From: Gammaproteobacteria bacterium
Lineage (GTDB): Bacteria; Pseudomonadota; Gammaproteobacteria; Pseudomonadales; Porticoccaceae
Direction: 5' to 3'
NCBI GenBank assembly: GCA_016708925.1
Contig: JADJET010000018.1
Coordinates: 1-64,000 of the forward strand
DNA: 64,000 nucleotides
Shown: positions 7,456-18,095 of the stretch, one piece after another
Position numbering within the stretch: position 1 is the stretch's first letter
How the letters are laid out: each line of letters begins with the position of its first letter
The notes under the pieces: model-generated
Database searches by the model: none
The model's input: only the letters and a program-made list of their open reading frames with translations
Told to the model about the DNA's origin: nothing
Made by a program: the position numbers and the translations under genes

Positions 7456-7760
7456 GTAGCGGGTCCCTCTTCATTCTCGATACCATGCTGAAAAAACGCC
7501 AAATTTGTATCGTTTTTTCTATACAAAACAACAGGTTATACAAATTCGATACCATGAACACATAAAAGAACGCAGCATGGTATCGGCATCAATCATGGCA
7601 TCATAAACGGATAGTACCAGCTTTAATGCCATGCTCAAACGGTGCTTGGCGCTTCCTCCCGTTGCCAGATCGTGCCAGACACAAATACAAAAAAGCCCGC
7701 AATTACGCGGGCTTAGCGGCTTTTTATGCCTTGAGTTGCCTGGCTATACCAGACGCGGGA
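7456..7760. other. Integrase upstream region and element/guaA boundary (attachment region)
   Basis: No gene. The motif GATACCATG occurs at 7480 and 7549, and its inverse CATGGTATC at about 7576, all within 120 bases upstream of int. Such repeats are typical of arm-type integrase or excisionase sites, and they overlap the int promoter. The element must end between here and the guaA stop at 7761, because guaA itself is intact. The guaA 3' end is a known integration hotspot. The matching direct repeat would be at the far end of the element, outside the window. Confidence 0.6.
7688..7714 (-). terminator. Rho-independent terminator after guaA
   Basis: Read on the minus strand, AAGCCCGC and GCGGGCTT form an 8-bp stem around a GTAATT loop, followed directly by TTTTTT. 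It lies about 47 bases past the guaA stop and fits termination of the guaBA transcript. Confidence 0.8.
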
Positions 7761-9341
7761 TCATTCCCACTCAATCGTAGCCGGCGGTTTGCCGGAAATG
7801 TCGTAAACCACCCGGGATATGCCGGCGATTTCATTGATGATGCGGTTGGATACCCGCTCCAGGAATTCATAGGGGAGATGCGCCCAGCGCGCGGTCATGA
7901 AGTCGATGGTCTCCACGGCGCGCAGGGCGATCACGGGTTCGTAGCGGCGCGCATCGCCCACTACGCCGACGGATTTCACCGGCAGGAAAACCGCAAACGC
8001 CTGGCTGACTTTTTCATACAGTCCCGCCGCGTGTAATTCCTCGATAAAAATCGCATCGGCGTCGCGCAGCAGCACGGCATGGTCGTGCTTCACCTCGCCC
8101 AGGATCCGCACCCCGAGACCCGGGCCGGGGAACGGATGCCGGTAAACCATGTCCCGGGGCAGGCCGAGTTCCAGACCGACACGGCGGACCTCGTCCTTGA
8201 ACAGTTCCCGCAGCGGCTCGATGAGCTGCAATTTCATGGTGTCGGGAAGGCCGCCGACGTTGTGGTGAGACTTGATCACATGGGCCTTGCCGGTGCCGGC
8301 CGCAGCGGATTCGATCACGTCGGGATAAATCGTGCCCTGGGCCAGCCACTTGACCTGGGGCAGGCGCGCGGCTTCACGCTCGAACACATCGATGAAGGTC
8401 GCGCCGATGATCTTGCGCTTGGCTTCCGGATCGGCGACGCCGCGCAGGCGCTCCAGAAACAGTTCTTCCGCGTCGGCGCGGATCACTTTCACGCCCATGT
8501 TGCGGGCGAAGGTATCCATGACCTGATCGCCCTCGCCCTTGCGCAGCAGCCCGTTGTCGACAAACACGCAGGTGAGTCGCGAACCTATGGCACGGTGCAG
8601 CAGGGCCGCCACCACCGAGGAATCCACGCCGCCGGAGAGGCCAAGCAGTACCTCATCGCCGCCCACCAGCGCGTGCGCCCGGGCCACGGCGTCGTCGGCG
8701 ATGTTGGCCGGGGTCCAGAGGGCTTCGCAGCCACAGATCGAGCGTACGAAGTGCTCGAAGATGCGTCCGCCCTGCGCGGTGTGAGTCACTTCCGGGTGGA
8801 ACTGAAGGCCGAAAAAAGGCCGGTCGCGGTGGTACATGCCGGCGATCAGGCAGGATGGCGTGGACGCCATCACCTCGAAGCCTTCGGGCAGCGCCACGAC
8901 CTGGTCGCCGTGGCTCATCCAGACATCGAGGAGGGCATCCCCGGTCGCCGGGTCCACATGATCCTTGATGTCGTGCAGCAGGGGGTCGGCGTTGCGCACC
9001 GCGACCTGGGCGTAGCCGAACTCGCGCTGCTCGGAACTCTCCACGCGCCCGCCGAAATGCGCGGCCATGCCCTGCATCCCGTAACAGATGCCGAGTACCG
9101 GCACGCCCAGCTCGAACACCTCGGGCGGCACCCGGGGCGCCTGCGCGGCGGTGACCGACTCCGGCCCGCCGGACAGGATCACCCCGTGGGGGTGAAATGC
9201 GCGCAGCTCCGCCGCCGGCAGATCGAAGGGGCGGATTTCGGAATAGACACCGATCTCGCGCACCCGGCGCGCGATCAACTGGGTGTACTGGGAACCGAAA
9301 TCCAGAATCAGGATGCGGGCGGCGTGAAGGTCGGCAGTCAT
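7761..9341 (-). CDS. guaA: GMP synthase (glutamine-hydrolysing)
   Basis: GuaA converts XMP to GMP using ATP and glutamine in the cytoplasm. The 526-residue protein starts at the Met at 9341 (MTADLHAARILILDFGSQYT). It has a class I glutamine amidotransferase domain with the nucleophile in GICYGMQGMA (Cys86), and the PP-loop LLGLSGGVDSSVVAALLHR of the ATP pyrophosphatase domain. The C-terminal dimerisation domain ends ATIEWE. An open extension upstream to 9488 is not conserved. It follows guaB on the same strand by 52 bases, so guaB-guaA is one operon. Its intact 3' end is the integration target of the element to the left. Confidence 0.98.
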   Translation of the reverse strand: MTADLHAARILILDFGSQYTQLIARRVREIGVYSEIRPFDLPAAELRAFHPHGVILSGGPESVTAAQAPRVPPEVFELGVPVLGICYGMQGMAAHFGGRVESSEQREFGYAQVAVRNADPLLHDIKDHVDPATGDALLDVWMSHGDQVVALPEGFEVMASTPSCLIAGMYHRDRPFFGLQFHPEVTHTAQGGRIFEHFVRSICGCEALWTPANIADDAVARAHALVGGDEVLLGLSGGVDSSVVAALLHRAIGSRLTCVFVDNGLLRKGEGDQVMDTFARNMGVKVIRADAEELFLERLRGVADPEAKRKIIGATFIDVFEREAARLPQVKWLAQGTIYPDVIESAAAGTGKAHVIKSHHNVGGLPDTMKLQLIEPLRELFKDEVRRVGLELGLPRDMVYRHPFPGPGLGVRILGEVKHDHAVLLRDADAIFIEELHAAGLYEKVSQAFAVFLPVKSVGVVGDARRYEPVIALRAVETIDFMTARWAHLPYEFLERVSNRIINEIAGISRVVYDISGKPPATIEWE

Positions 9342-9393
9342 GGCATCTCCCTCCGGCGCAGCCGGCAAAGCAGCGGTGGCAAATGGGCGCGGG

Positions 9394-10869
<1,476 letters not shown>

Positions 10870-11003
10870 GGCCTGTGCCGGCGGGCCGGTCCCGGAAGGC
10901 GCCCGATTATATCGACGCCCCGGCAGCCGGTAAACCGGAACCGCCGCGCCGAAAGGACGGTGCGGCGGGCCAGCACTGCGGACGCGAGGGTTACAATACC
11001 GCC

Positions 11004-12422
11004 ATGGCCGAGCTCCCCGACCCCCTTGAATCAACCGCTACCCCGCGCCAGGTACTCAGCGTTTCGGCGCTCAACCGCCGCGCGCGCCAGTTGCTTGAAA
11101 CCCACCTGCCGCTGCTCTGGGTGGAGGGCGAGCTCACCAATTTCTCCTGCCCGGCATCCGGGCACTGGTATTTCACCCTCAAGGACGAGCACGCCCAAGT
11201 GCGGGCGGCGATGTTTCGCACCCGCAACCGGTTGCTCAACCTGCGCCCCGTATCCGGTCAGCAAGTTCTGGTGCGCGGACGCATCGGCCTGTACGAGCCG
11301 CGCGGCGACTATCAACTGATCGTCGATCACATGGAGCCGGCCGGTCAGGGTCTGCTGCAACGCCGCTTCGACGAACTCAAGGCGCGACTGGCCGCGGAAG
11401 GATTGTTCGAGATCGCGCGCAAGCGCGCCCTGCCGACGCTGCCGCGCTGCCTGGGCGTGGTGACATCGCCGACCGGCGCCGCCATCCAGGATGTGCTGCG
11501 CGTGCTGCGGCGGCGGTTTCCGGCGCTGCCGGTGTTTATCTATCCGACGCCCGTGCAGGGTAGCGAAGCCGCGGCGGGTATCGTCGCCGCGCTCGACTTC
11601 GCCAACCGCCACGGCGCCTGCGACCTGCTGATCCTCACCCGCGGCGGCGGCTCGCTGGAGGATCTGTGGCCCTTCAACGAAGAAGCGGTGGCGCGCGCCG
11701 TGGCGGCGAGCACCATTCCCGTCATCTGCGGCGTGGGACACGAAACCGATGTCACCATCGCCGATTTCGCCGCCGATCTCCGCGCCCCGACACCCTCGGC
11801 CGCCGCCGAACTCGCGAGCCCTGACCAGAACGAGCTCCTCGCGGCGCTGGCCGGCTACCAGCGCCGGCTGGAGCGCAGCCTCGCGACGCAATTACAGCGG
11901 CTCGGCACGCACCTGGAAGCCCTGCGCCGCCGTCTGCGCCATCCGCGCGAGCGCCTCGAACGCCAGGCCCAGCATCTGGATCATCTGGAAATCCGCCTTG
12001 TCAGCGCCATCCGCGCGCGCCTCGCCACCGACACCGCCCGGCTGCACCGCCTGGATGTGCGGCGCGAACGCCACGATCCGCGCCAGCGCCTGGTGCAGAC
12101 CCGCATGCGGCTTGCACAACTGGACGCGGGCCTGACGCAGCACATGCGGCTGCTGCTCGCGCGCGCCCGCGAGCAGCTGGAAGCGCGCGCCGCCGTACTG
12201 CACGCCGTGAGCCCGCTGAACACCCTGGAACGCGGATATGCCATCGTCCTCGACCGCAGCGGGCGCAGCGTCGGCCAGGTGACCGCCACCCGCGTCGGCG
12301 CGGAGCTCGGCGTGCGCCTGCGCGACGGCCGCCTCGACTGCACCGTCACCGGGATCGACACCCGGGACACCCTTGCCATCGCCCGCGACTTCACGAGCGG
12401 CGCTTCCCCACCACAGGATTGA
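11004..12422 (+). CDS. xseA: Exodeoxyribonuclease VII large subunit
   Basis: XseA is the catalytic subunit of exonuclease VII, which degrades single-stranded DNA in both directions together with XseB. The 472-residue protein from the ATG at 11004 has the N-terminal OB fold (LSVSALNRRARQLLETHLPL, WVEGELTNF, GHWYFTLKD), the catalytic core (GVVTSPTGAAIQDVLRVLRR, LILTRGGGSLEDLWPFNEE, CGVGHETDVTIADFAADLRA) and a long coiled-coil C-terminus. It is divergent from guaB with 134 bases between the starts. The in-frame upstream extension to 10875 is not conserved. Confidence 0.96.
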   Translation: MAELPDPLESTATPRQVLSVSALNRRARQLLETHLPLLWVEGELTNFSCPASGHWYFTLKDEHAQVRAAMFRTRNRLLNLRPVSGQQVLVRGRIGLYEPRGDYQLIVDHMEPAGQGLLQRRFDELKARLAAEGLFEIARKRALPTLPRCLGVVTSPTGAAIQDVLRVLRRRFPALPVFIYPTPVQGSEAAAGIVAALDFANRHGACDLLILTRGGGSLEDLWPFNEEAVARAVAASTIPVICGVGHETDVTIADFAADLRAPTPSAAAELASPDQNELLAALAGYQRRLERSLATQLQRLGTHLEALRRRLRHPRERLERQAQHLDHLEIRLVSAIRARLATDTARLHRLDVRRERHDPRQRLVQTRMRLAQLDAGLTQHMRLLLARAREQLEARAAVLHAVSPLNTLERGYAIVLDRSGRSVGQVTATRVGAELGVRLRDGRLDCTVTGIDTRDTLAIARDFTSGASPPQD

Positions 12423-12425
12423 CCG

Positions 12426-14378
12426 ATGCCTTCGCACCCGATAGTGACCGCGACCCTGCTCGCGATAGCCTTTGCCGCCACCCTCAACACGAGCTCAGCC
12501 GACGCAACCCCAGCCGACGCCAAGGCCGCCAACGCAACCGCCGCGCGTACTGCGGATGCGGAAACCTGGAATCTGGACGATCTCTATCCCGACCTGGGCG
12601 CTTGGGAAACCGCCTTTGGCGCCACCCGGCAGCAGCTCGCCGGGATCGGCGCCTGTCGCGGCCACCTGGCCGAAGGCGCCGCTGTGCTCGCCGACTGCCT
12701 GAACCGCATCCACACCACCTATCGCGAGCTGTTACGGCTGTTCAGTTACACCTATCTGGACCGCGACACCGACCTGCGCGACGCGGCGGCGGGCGAGCGC
12801 TTCTCCCGCGCCCAGACCCTCTACAGCCAGTACGGCGAGACTCTGAGCTTCCTCGATCCGGAGTTGCTCGCCATCGGCGCCACCACGCTGGAAACCTGGC
12901 TCGCCGCCACCCCTGCTCTCGCGGATTACGATTTTCTGATCCGCAACACGCTGCGCAAAGGGGCCCACACGCTGTCGCCGCGCGAGGAGCAGATCCTGGC
13001 GGCGGCGGCCGATCCCCTGAGCGCGGTTTCCAACACCTACACCGTGCTCACCAACGCCGAAATCGCCTGGCCCACCATCACCCTGTCGGATGGAAAAACC
13101 GTAGCGCTGCGCGCCAGCGAGTACACCCGGTACCGCGCGGGTCCCAATCGCGCGGATCGCAAAGCCGTGTTCGACGCCTTTTTCGGCGCCTACGGCCAAT
13201 ACAGCGAAACCCTGGCGAGCACCCTGTCCGGGCAGATCAAGGCCAGCGCCTTCGTCGCCCGCATGCGCGGTTTCGATTCCAGTCTGGCCCAGGCGCTCGA
13301 CGTGGATGCCATCCCGCCCGCGGTGTACGAAACCCTGGTGCGCGAGGTGAACGCCAACCTAGGCACCCTGCACCGCTATCTGCGCCTCCACGCCCGGGTG
13401 CTGGGCATCGCGGACCCGCACTATTACGATCTTTATCCGAGCCCGGTTCCCCAGCAGCGCACCTACCCGATTGCCGACGCCCGCGAATTGGTGCGCGCCG
13501 CCGTGACGCCCCTGGGCCCCGAGTACGGGCAGCGCCTCACCGAGGCCCTGAACCACAACTGGATGCACGTCCGTCCGGCGGAGGGCAAACGCAGCGGCGC
13601 CTACATGATGGGTGCGGCCTACGACGTCCACCCCTATCTTCTGCTCAACCACAACGACGATTTCGAATCCCTCACCACCTTCGCCCACGAGTGGGGCCAT
13701 GCCATGCACTCCTTGCTGGCGAATACCACGCAGCCTTTTCCGAAGGCGGAATACCCCACCTTCATCGCCGAGATCGCCTCCATCGCCAACGAGGTGCTGC
13801 TCTACAACCATTTGAGCGCGACGGCGAAAACCCCGCGCGAGGAATTGTTCTATCTGTTCCAGGAACTTCAGGGCCTGCGCGGCACGTTTTTCCGCCAGGC
13901 GCAGTTCGCGGAATTCGAGCTCGCCAGCCACCGCGAAATCGAACAGGGCGGCGCGCTGTCCGGCGAAAAACTGAGCCGCATCTACGGCGACATCCTGAAA
14001 CGCTATCTGGGCCACGCCGAAGGCGTGATGAGCGTCGACGCCGCCTATGCGGTCGAGTGGGCTTATGTGCCGCATTTCTACACCGAGTTCTACGTCTATC
14101 AGTACGCGACTTCCCTCGCCGCCGCCTACGCGCTGATGGAAAAGGTGCAGAACGGCGGCGCGGCCGAACGCGAGGCGTATCTCTCGATCCTCAAGGCCGG
14201 CGGCTCCGAGCATCCCTATCCGCTGTTGCAGCGGGCCGGCATCGACATGGCGCAACCGGAGGTCTACCGCGCGGTGATCCGGCGCTGCAACGCGCTCATG
14301 GACCGCATCGAGACGCTGCTCACCGAACATCCAGGCATTGTTCCGGCGACCGCGGTCAGCGCGGACCGGAAGGATTAG
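12426..14378 (+). CDS. pepF: Exported oligoendopeptidase F-like M3 metallopeptidase
   Basis: A 650-residue M3-family zinc endopeptidase that cleaves short peptides. The zinc motif HExxH lies in TTFAHEWGHAMHSLL (about residue 423), and the third ligand region in PTFIAEIASIANEVLL. The N-terminus has a cleavable signal-like segment (TATLLAIAFAATLNTSSADA), so the enzyme is probably periplasmic, unlike classical cytosolic PepF. It starts 3 bases after the xseA stop, suggesting co-transcription. The match is over the full family length. Confidence 0.88.
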   Translation: MPSHPIVTATLLAIAFAATLNTSSADATPADAKAANATAARTADAETWNLDDLYPDLGAWETAFGATRQQLAGIGACRGHLAEGAAVLADCLNRIHTTYRELLRLFSYTYLDRDTDLRDAAAGERFSRAQTLYSQYGETLSFLDPELLAIGATTLETWLAATPALADYDFLIRNTLRKGAHTLSPREEQILAAAADPLSAVSNTYTVLTNAEIAWPTITLSDGKTVALRASEYTRYRAGPNRADRKAVFDAFFGAYGQYSETLASTLSGQIKASAFVARMRGFDSSLAQALDVDAIPPAVYETLVREVNANLGTLHRYLRLHARVLGIADPHYYDLYPSPVPQQRTYPIADARELVRAAVTPLGPEYGQRLTEALNHNWMHVRPAEGKRSGAYMMGAAYDVHPYLLLNHNDDFESLTTFAHEWGHAMHSLLANTTQPFPKAEYPTFIAEIASIANEVLLYNHLSATAKTPREELFYLFQELQGLRGTFFRQAQFAEFELASHREIEQGGALSGEKLSRIYGDILKRYLGHAEGVMSVDAAYAVEWAYVPHFYTEFYVYQYATSLAAAYALMEKVQNGGAAEREAYLSILKAGGSEHPYPLLQRAGIDMAQPEVYRAVIRRCNALMDRIETLLTEHPGIVPATAVSADRKD

Positions 14379-14394
14379 CAGGCCCTGCCACTTC

Positions 14395-15837
14395 CTATAC
14401 CAAAAACATCGCCGCCAGACCCAGGAAAATCAGAAACCCCATGGAGTCCGTGGTGGCGGTCAGCACGATGCTCGAACCCAGCACGGGGTCGCGACCAAAC
14501 CGGTGCAGCACCGCCGGGGCGCACACCCCGATCAGGGCCGCCACAAGCATGTTCAACGTGAGCGCGGCGGCGATTACCAGCGCCAGATCCAGGTTGCGGT
14601 AGAGCAGTAAAGTCGCGAGTCCCAGCACCAGACCCCACAGCGCGCCGTTCAGGGCCGCGATCGACAGCTCGCGCATCAACAGGCGCCGCAACTGGGCCGC
14701 GCCCAACTGGTTGAGCGCCAGGCCCCGCATTACCAGTGCCGCGGACTGGTTGCCGCAATTGCCGCCGATGCTGGCGACGATGGGCATCAGGGCCGCCAGC
14801 GCTACCAGCGCCGCTATGATCGGCGCGAAGGCATCGATCACGCGCGAGGCCACAAAGGCGGTACACAGATTGATGGCCAGCCACGGCCAGCGGCGTTGCA
14901 CCGCGCCGCGCAGGGGCGCGAACAGGTCTTCGTCCGCCTCCGACAGACCCACCTGGCGCAGGCTCTCGGTCTGCGCCCGGGCGTTGATTTCGTCCACCAC
15001 CGCGTCCACCGTGATGCGGCCCACGACCTGCTCCTGCAGATTGACCACCGGCGCCGATACCAGATCGTACTTTTCGAACGCCGACACCGCCTCGCGCATC
15101 GAGTCGTCGGTGTAGAAAAAAATCGGGTCGCGCGACATCTCGTCGGCCACCCTGGCCTCGGGATCACCGAACAGCAACCGCTGGAGGCGCAGATAGCCCC
15201 GCAGCCGATTGGCGCGATCCACCACCAGCAGTTCGTTGGTGTGGGGCGGCAGGCTCTTGCTGCGTCGCAACAGCCGGTGCACCGCTTCCAGCGCGGCGTC
15301 CTCGCGGACGGCGATGAAATCCAGATCCATGGCGGCGCCGACAGACCCGGGCGGGAACGACAGCACCGAACGCACCTCGACCTGTTCGGGTTCGTCGAGA
15401 CGGGCGAGCACCGCCTGACGCGCCGCGTCCGGCAAACTGCTCACCAGATCGGCGATATCGTCGGACGCCAGCGGGCGCAGCACGTCCGCCACCGCTTCCG
15501 ACGGCATCGCCAGCACCAGGGCGCGACGCACCGCGGTGGATGCCTCCAGCAACACCGCACCGCGCTGCTGGGGAGCGACCAGCGCCCAGGCGAGATCGCG
15601 CGCCGCGGGCGCCAGACTTTCCAGCACGAAGGCGATGTCGGCCGGGTGAAAGCCGGCGAGCCGCTGCGCCAGGGCCGTCTGTTGCTGGCGCGCCACCAAC
15701 TGGGCCACCACATCCCGGTTGCGATTTTCCGCGCGCGCAACCAGCGCCCGCTCCACCGCCTGCCGCGACAGCAGTTCGATGACCTGGGCGCGGGCCTGCT
15801 CCAGATGGCGATAATGATGGCTGTGTGGGTTGTTCAT
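14395..15837 (-). CDS. mgtE: Magnesium transporter MgtE
   Basis: A 480-residue Mg2+ channel/transporter. Order of domains: helical N-domain (about 35-140, ADIAFVLESL, ADVLRPLASDDIADLVSSLP), two CBS domains (about 140-265, DPIFFYTDDSMREAV, GRITVDAVVDEI), a connecting helix, then five transmembrane helices including the signature ASIGGNCGNQSAALVMRGLA. In known MgtE the cytosolic N and CBS domains sense Mg2+ and close the pore. I use the Met at 15837. It is convergent with the peptidase gene to its left. Confidence 0.95.
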   Translation of the reverse strand: MNNPHSHHYRHLEQARAQVIELLSRQAVERALVARAENRNRDVVAQLVARQQQTALAQRLAGFHPADIAFVLESLAPAARDLAWALVAPQQRGAVLLEASTAVRRALVLAMPSEAVADVLRPLASDDIADLVSSLPDAARQAVLARLDEPEQVEVRSVLSFPPGSVGAAMDLDFIAVREDAALEAVHRLLRRSKSLPPHTNELLVVDRANRLRGYLRLQRLLFGDPEARVADEMSRDPIFFYTDDSMREAVSAFEKYDLVSAPVVNLQEQVVGRITVDAVVDEINARAQTESLRQVGLSEADEDLFAPLRGAVQRRWPWLAINLCTAFVASRVIDAFAPIIAALVALAALMPIVASIGGNCGNQSAALVMRGLALNQLGAAQLRRLLMRELSIAALNGALWGLVLGLATLLLYRNLDLALVIAAALTLNMLVAALIGVCAPAVLHRFGRDPVLGSSIVLTATTDSMGFLIFLGLAAMFLV

Positions 15838-15951
15838 GTTCGATGCGCTCCGTGGCACGCCCGGCAAGGCTGGCGGGAGCCCCACCTTCGATGCGAGCGG
15901 CCCCAGGCATCCCGGGCCGCTCGCGGCAGCGCCATTGCGAGCCCCATGACT

Positions 15952-16212
15952 TTACCCGACTTCCGATGACAGCCAGGAGCAGTCGCGGGAATCCGGTAGC
16001 GCTGGACTGGTGCGGCGGTTCAACTTGCACCCAATGAGAGACTTGCCCCCTTTTTCGGTGACTGAACGCTTGCCCTGGATAATTTCACTGATACGCCGTT
16101 GCGGCACGCTGATGTCCTTTGCCAGCCGGTACTGCGATATGCCCAGAGGGCGTAAAAACTCCTCCAGCAGGATCTCACCCGGATGGATCGGATCGAAATC
16201 TCTCTTGCTCAT
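15952..16212 (-). pseudogene. HigA-like antitoxin remnant, C-terminus replaced
   Basis: The first ~52 residues are a clear HigA/VapI-type XRE antitoxin (FDPIHPGEILLEEFLRPLGI then SQYRLAKDISVPQRRISEII, QGKRSVT). The family then continues with a second helical half, but here the frame runs into an unrelated tail (EKGGKSLIGCKLNRRTSP). No HigB toxin lies upstream; the neighbour is ftsH, 41 bases away. This looks like an orphan, truncated antitoxin. It may still bind DNA because the HTH is complete. Confidence 0.7.
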
Positions 16213-16252
16213 GACTCCCGCTCATGATAATCGGCGATCCCGTCCCGGTTCT

Positions 16253-18085
16253 TCACCCGGCCTCATGCCGCAACTCCTTCGCAAGCTCTTTCAACGCCAT
16301 TTCATCCAGCGTCTCCCGCACCAGCAGTTCCCGCGCGCCCCGTTCGAGAATCTCCCGGTTGTCGCCGAGGATGGCTTCGGCGCGGTGGAAGGCGGTCATC
16401 ACGATGTCGCGCACCGCGGCGTCGATGCGGCCCTGGGTCGCTTCGCTGATCTGGCAGCCGCCGGGTGGGGGTCCCATGGGGGTATCCAGAAAACGCTGGG
16501 GCTGGGCGTCGTAGACGACGAAGCCCAGGGCCTCGTCCATGCCGTAGCGGGTGATCATGTCGTGGGCGATGTCGGTGGCCTTGGCGAGATCGTCGGCGGC
16601 GCCGGTGGACAGTTCGCCGAATACCAGATGTTCCGCCGCGCGGCCGCCCATGAGCACGGCGATCTTGTGCTCCAGTTCGGCGCGGCTCATCAGATAGCGG
16701 TCTTCGGTGGGGCGCTGGATGGTGTAGCCCAATGCGCCGATGCCGCGCGGAATGATCGACACCTTGTGCACCGGGTCGGTGCCGGGCAGCGACAGGGCGA
16801 CCAGCGCGTGGCCCATCTCGTGGTGCGCGATGACGTCGCGCTCGCGCGGGTTGAGCACCCGGCTTTTCTTTTCGAGGCCGGCGACGATGCGCTCGATGGC
16901 GGTGGTGAAGTCCGCCAGCCCGATGTCGGTGCCGCCGCGGCGGGTCGCGGCCAGTGCCGCCTCGTTCACCAGGTTGGCGAGATCGGCGCCGGAGAATCCC
17001 GTGGTGAGCGCGGCGACCTGTTCCAGATCCAGGTCGGGCGCCAGCGTCACCTTGCGCACATGCACGCGCAGAATCTGCACCCGTCCGGCCTTGTCGGGGC
17101 GGTCCACCAGCACTTGGCGGTCGAAGCGGCCGGCGCGCAGCAGCGCCGGGTCGAGGATTTCCGGACGGTTGGTGGCGGCGAGCAGCACCAGACCCGAGCC
17201 GCTGTCGAAGCCGTCGAGTTCCGCCAGCAATTGATTCAGGGTCTGCTCGCGCTCGTCGTGGCCGCCGAAGCCGGGAAAGGCGCCGCGGGCGCGGCCCAGG
17301 GCGTCCAGCTCGTCGATGAAGATGATGGCGGGGGCGCGCTGCCGCGCCTGCTCGAACAGGTCGCGCACCCGTGCGGCGCCGACGCCCACGAACATTTCGA
17401 CGAACTCGGACCCGGAGATGGAGAAGAAAGGCACCCCGGCCTCGCCGGCGACGGCGCGCGCCAATAGCGTCTTGCCGGTGCCGGGCGGTCCCACCAGCAG
17501 CACGCCCTTGGGAATGCGCGCGCCCAGACGGCCGTAGTCGCCGGGCGTTTTCAGAAAGCCCACGACCTCCTGGAGTTCGCCCTTGGCCTCGTCCACGCCG
17601 GCGACATCGGCGAAGGTGACGCCGGTGTCCTTTTCCACATAGATTTTGGCGCGGCTCTTGCCGACGCTCATGAAGCCGCCCATGCCCTGCTGGCGTTCGG
17701 CGAGGCGGCGGAATACGAACAGCCAGATCGCGGCGATGATCAGCACCGGCACGATCCAGGACATCAGGTCGCGCAGGAAGGTGCTCTCGATCACCCGGGA
17801 GTAGGGCACCTTGAAGCGGTCGAGGCGCGCGACCAGGTCGGGCTCGACGCGGGTGGCGACCAGCGCCTTTTTGCCGTTGGCGTCGGGCACCGCCAAACGC
17901 CCGGTGAGGGTGCGATCGGCGATGGTGACTTCAACGATGCGGCCGTCGGCCAGCGCCTGTTCGAATTCGCTGTAGGGCACCAGCTCCAGTTGCTGGCTCT
18001 GCTGCCACCAGCTTTGCAGCAACAGCAGCGCCATCAGCGCCAACAGCCAGTAGGTGGTATGCCAGCGAGCCTGGGGTTCCATCAC
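16253..18085 (-). CDS. ftsH: FtsH-type membrane AAA+ zinc protease
   Basis: A 610-residue membrane-anchored ATP-dependent protease that degrades damaged membrane and cytosolic proteins. Two transmembrane segments (about 11-26 and 108-126) flank a short periplasmic domain. The AAA+ module follows with Walker A GPPGTGKT (199-206), Walker B IIFIDELDALGRARG and the SRH AATNRPEILDPALLRAGRFD. The peptidase site is HHEMGHALVAL, the HExGH variant normal for FtsH. It is shorter at the C-terminus than housekeeping FtsH and sits directly after an HtrA-type protease gene (10 bases apart), so it is probably a stress-locus paralogue. Confidence 0.93.
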   Translation of the reverse strand: MMEPQARWHTTYWLLALMALLLLQSWWQQSQQLELVPYSEFEQALADGRIVEVTIADRTLTGRLAVPDANGKKALVATRVEPDLVARLDRFKVPYSRVIESTFLRDLMSWIVPVLIIAAIWLFVFRRLAERQQGMGGFMSVGKSRAKIYVEKDTGVTFADVAGVDEAKGELQEVVGFLKTPGDYGRLGARIPKGVLLVGPPGTGKTLLARAVAGEAGVPFFSISGSEFVEMFVGVGAARVRDLFEQARQRAPAIIFIDELDALGRARGAFPGFGGHDEREQTLNQLLAELDGFDSGSGLVLLAATNRPEILDPALLRAGRFDRQVLVDRPDKAGRVQILRVHVRKVTLAPDLDLEQVAALTTGFSGADLANLVNEAALAATRRGGTDIGLADFTTAIERIVAGLEKKSRVLNPRERDVIAHHEMGHALVALSLPGTDPVHKVSIIPRGIGALGYTIQRPTEDRYLMSRAELEHKIAVLMGGRAAEHLVFGELSTGAADDLAKATDIAHDMITRYGMDEALGFVVYDAQPQRFLDTPMGPPPGGCQISEATQGRIDAAVRDIVMTAFHRAEAILGDNREILERGARELLVRETLDEMALKELAKELRHEAG

Positions 18086-18095
18086 GCCGCTATCC

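Noticed and set aside
12419..14602. 727-codon plus-strand frame overlapping pepF
   Set aside because: Same strand but other frame; Arg/Pro/Gly-rich shadow without motifs, whereas the pepF frame has HExxH and full family length.
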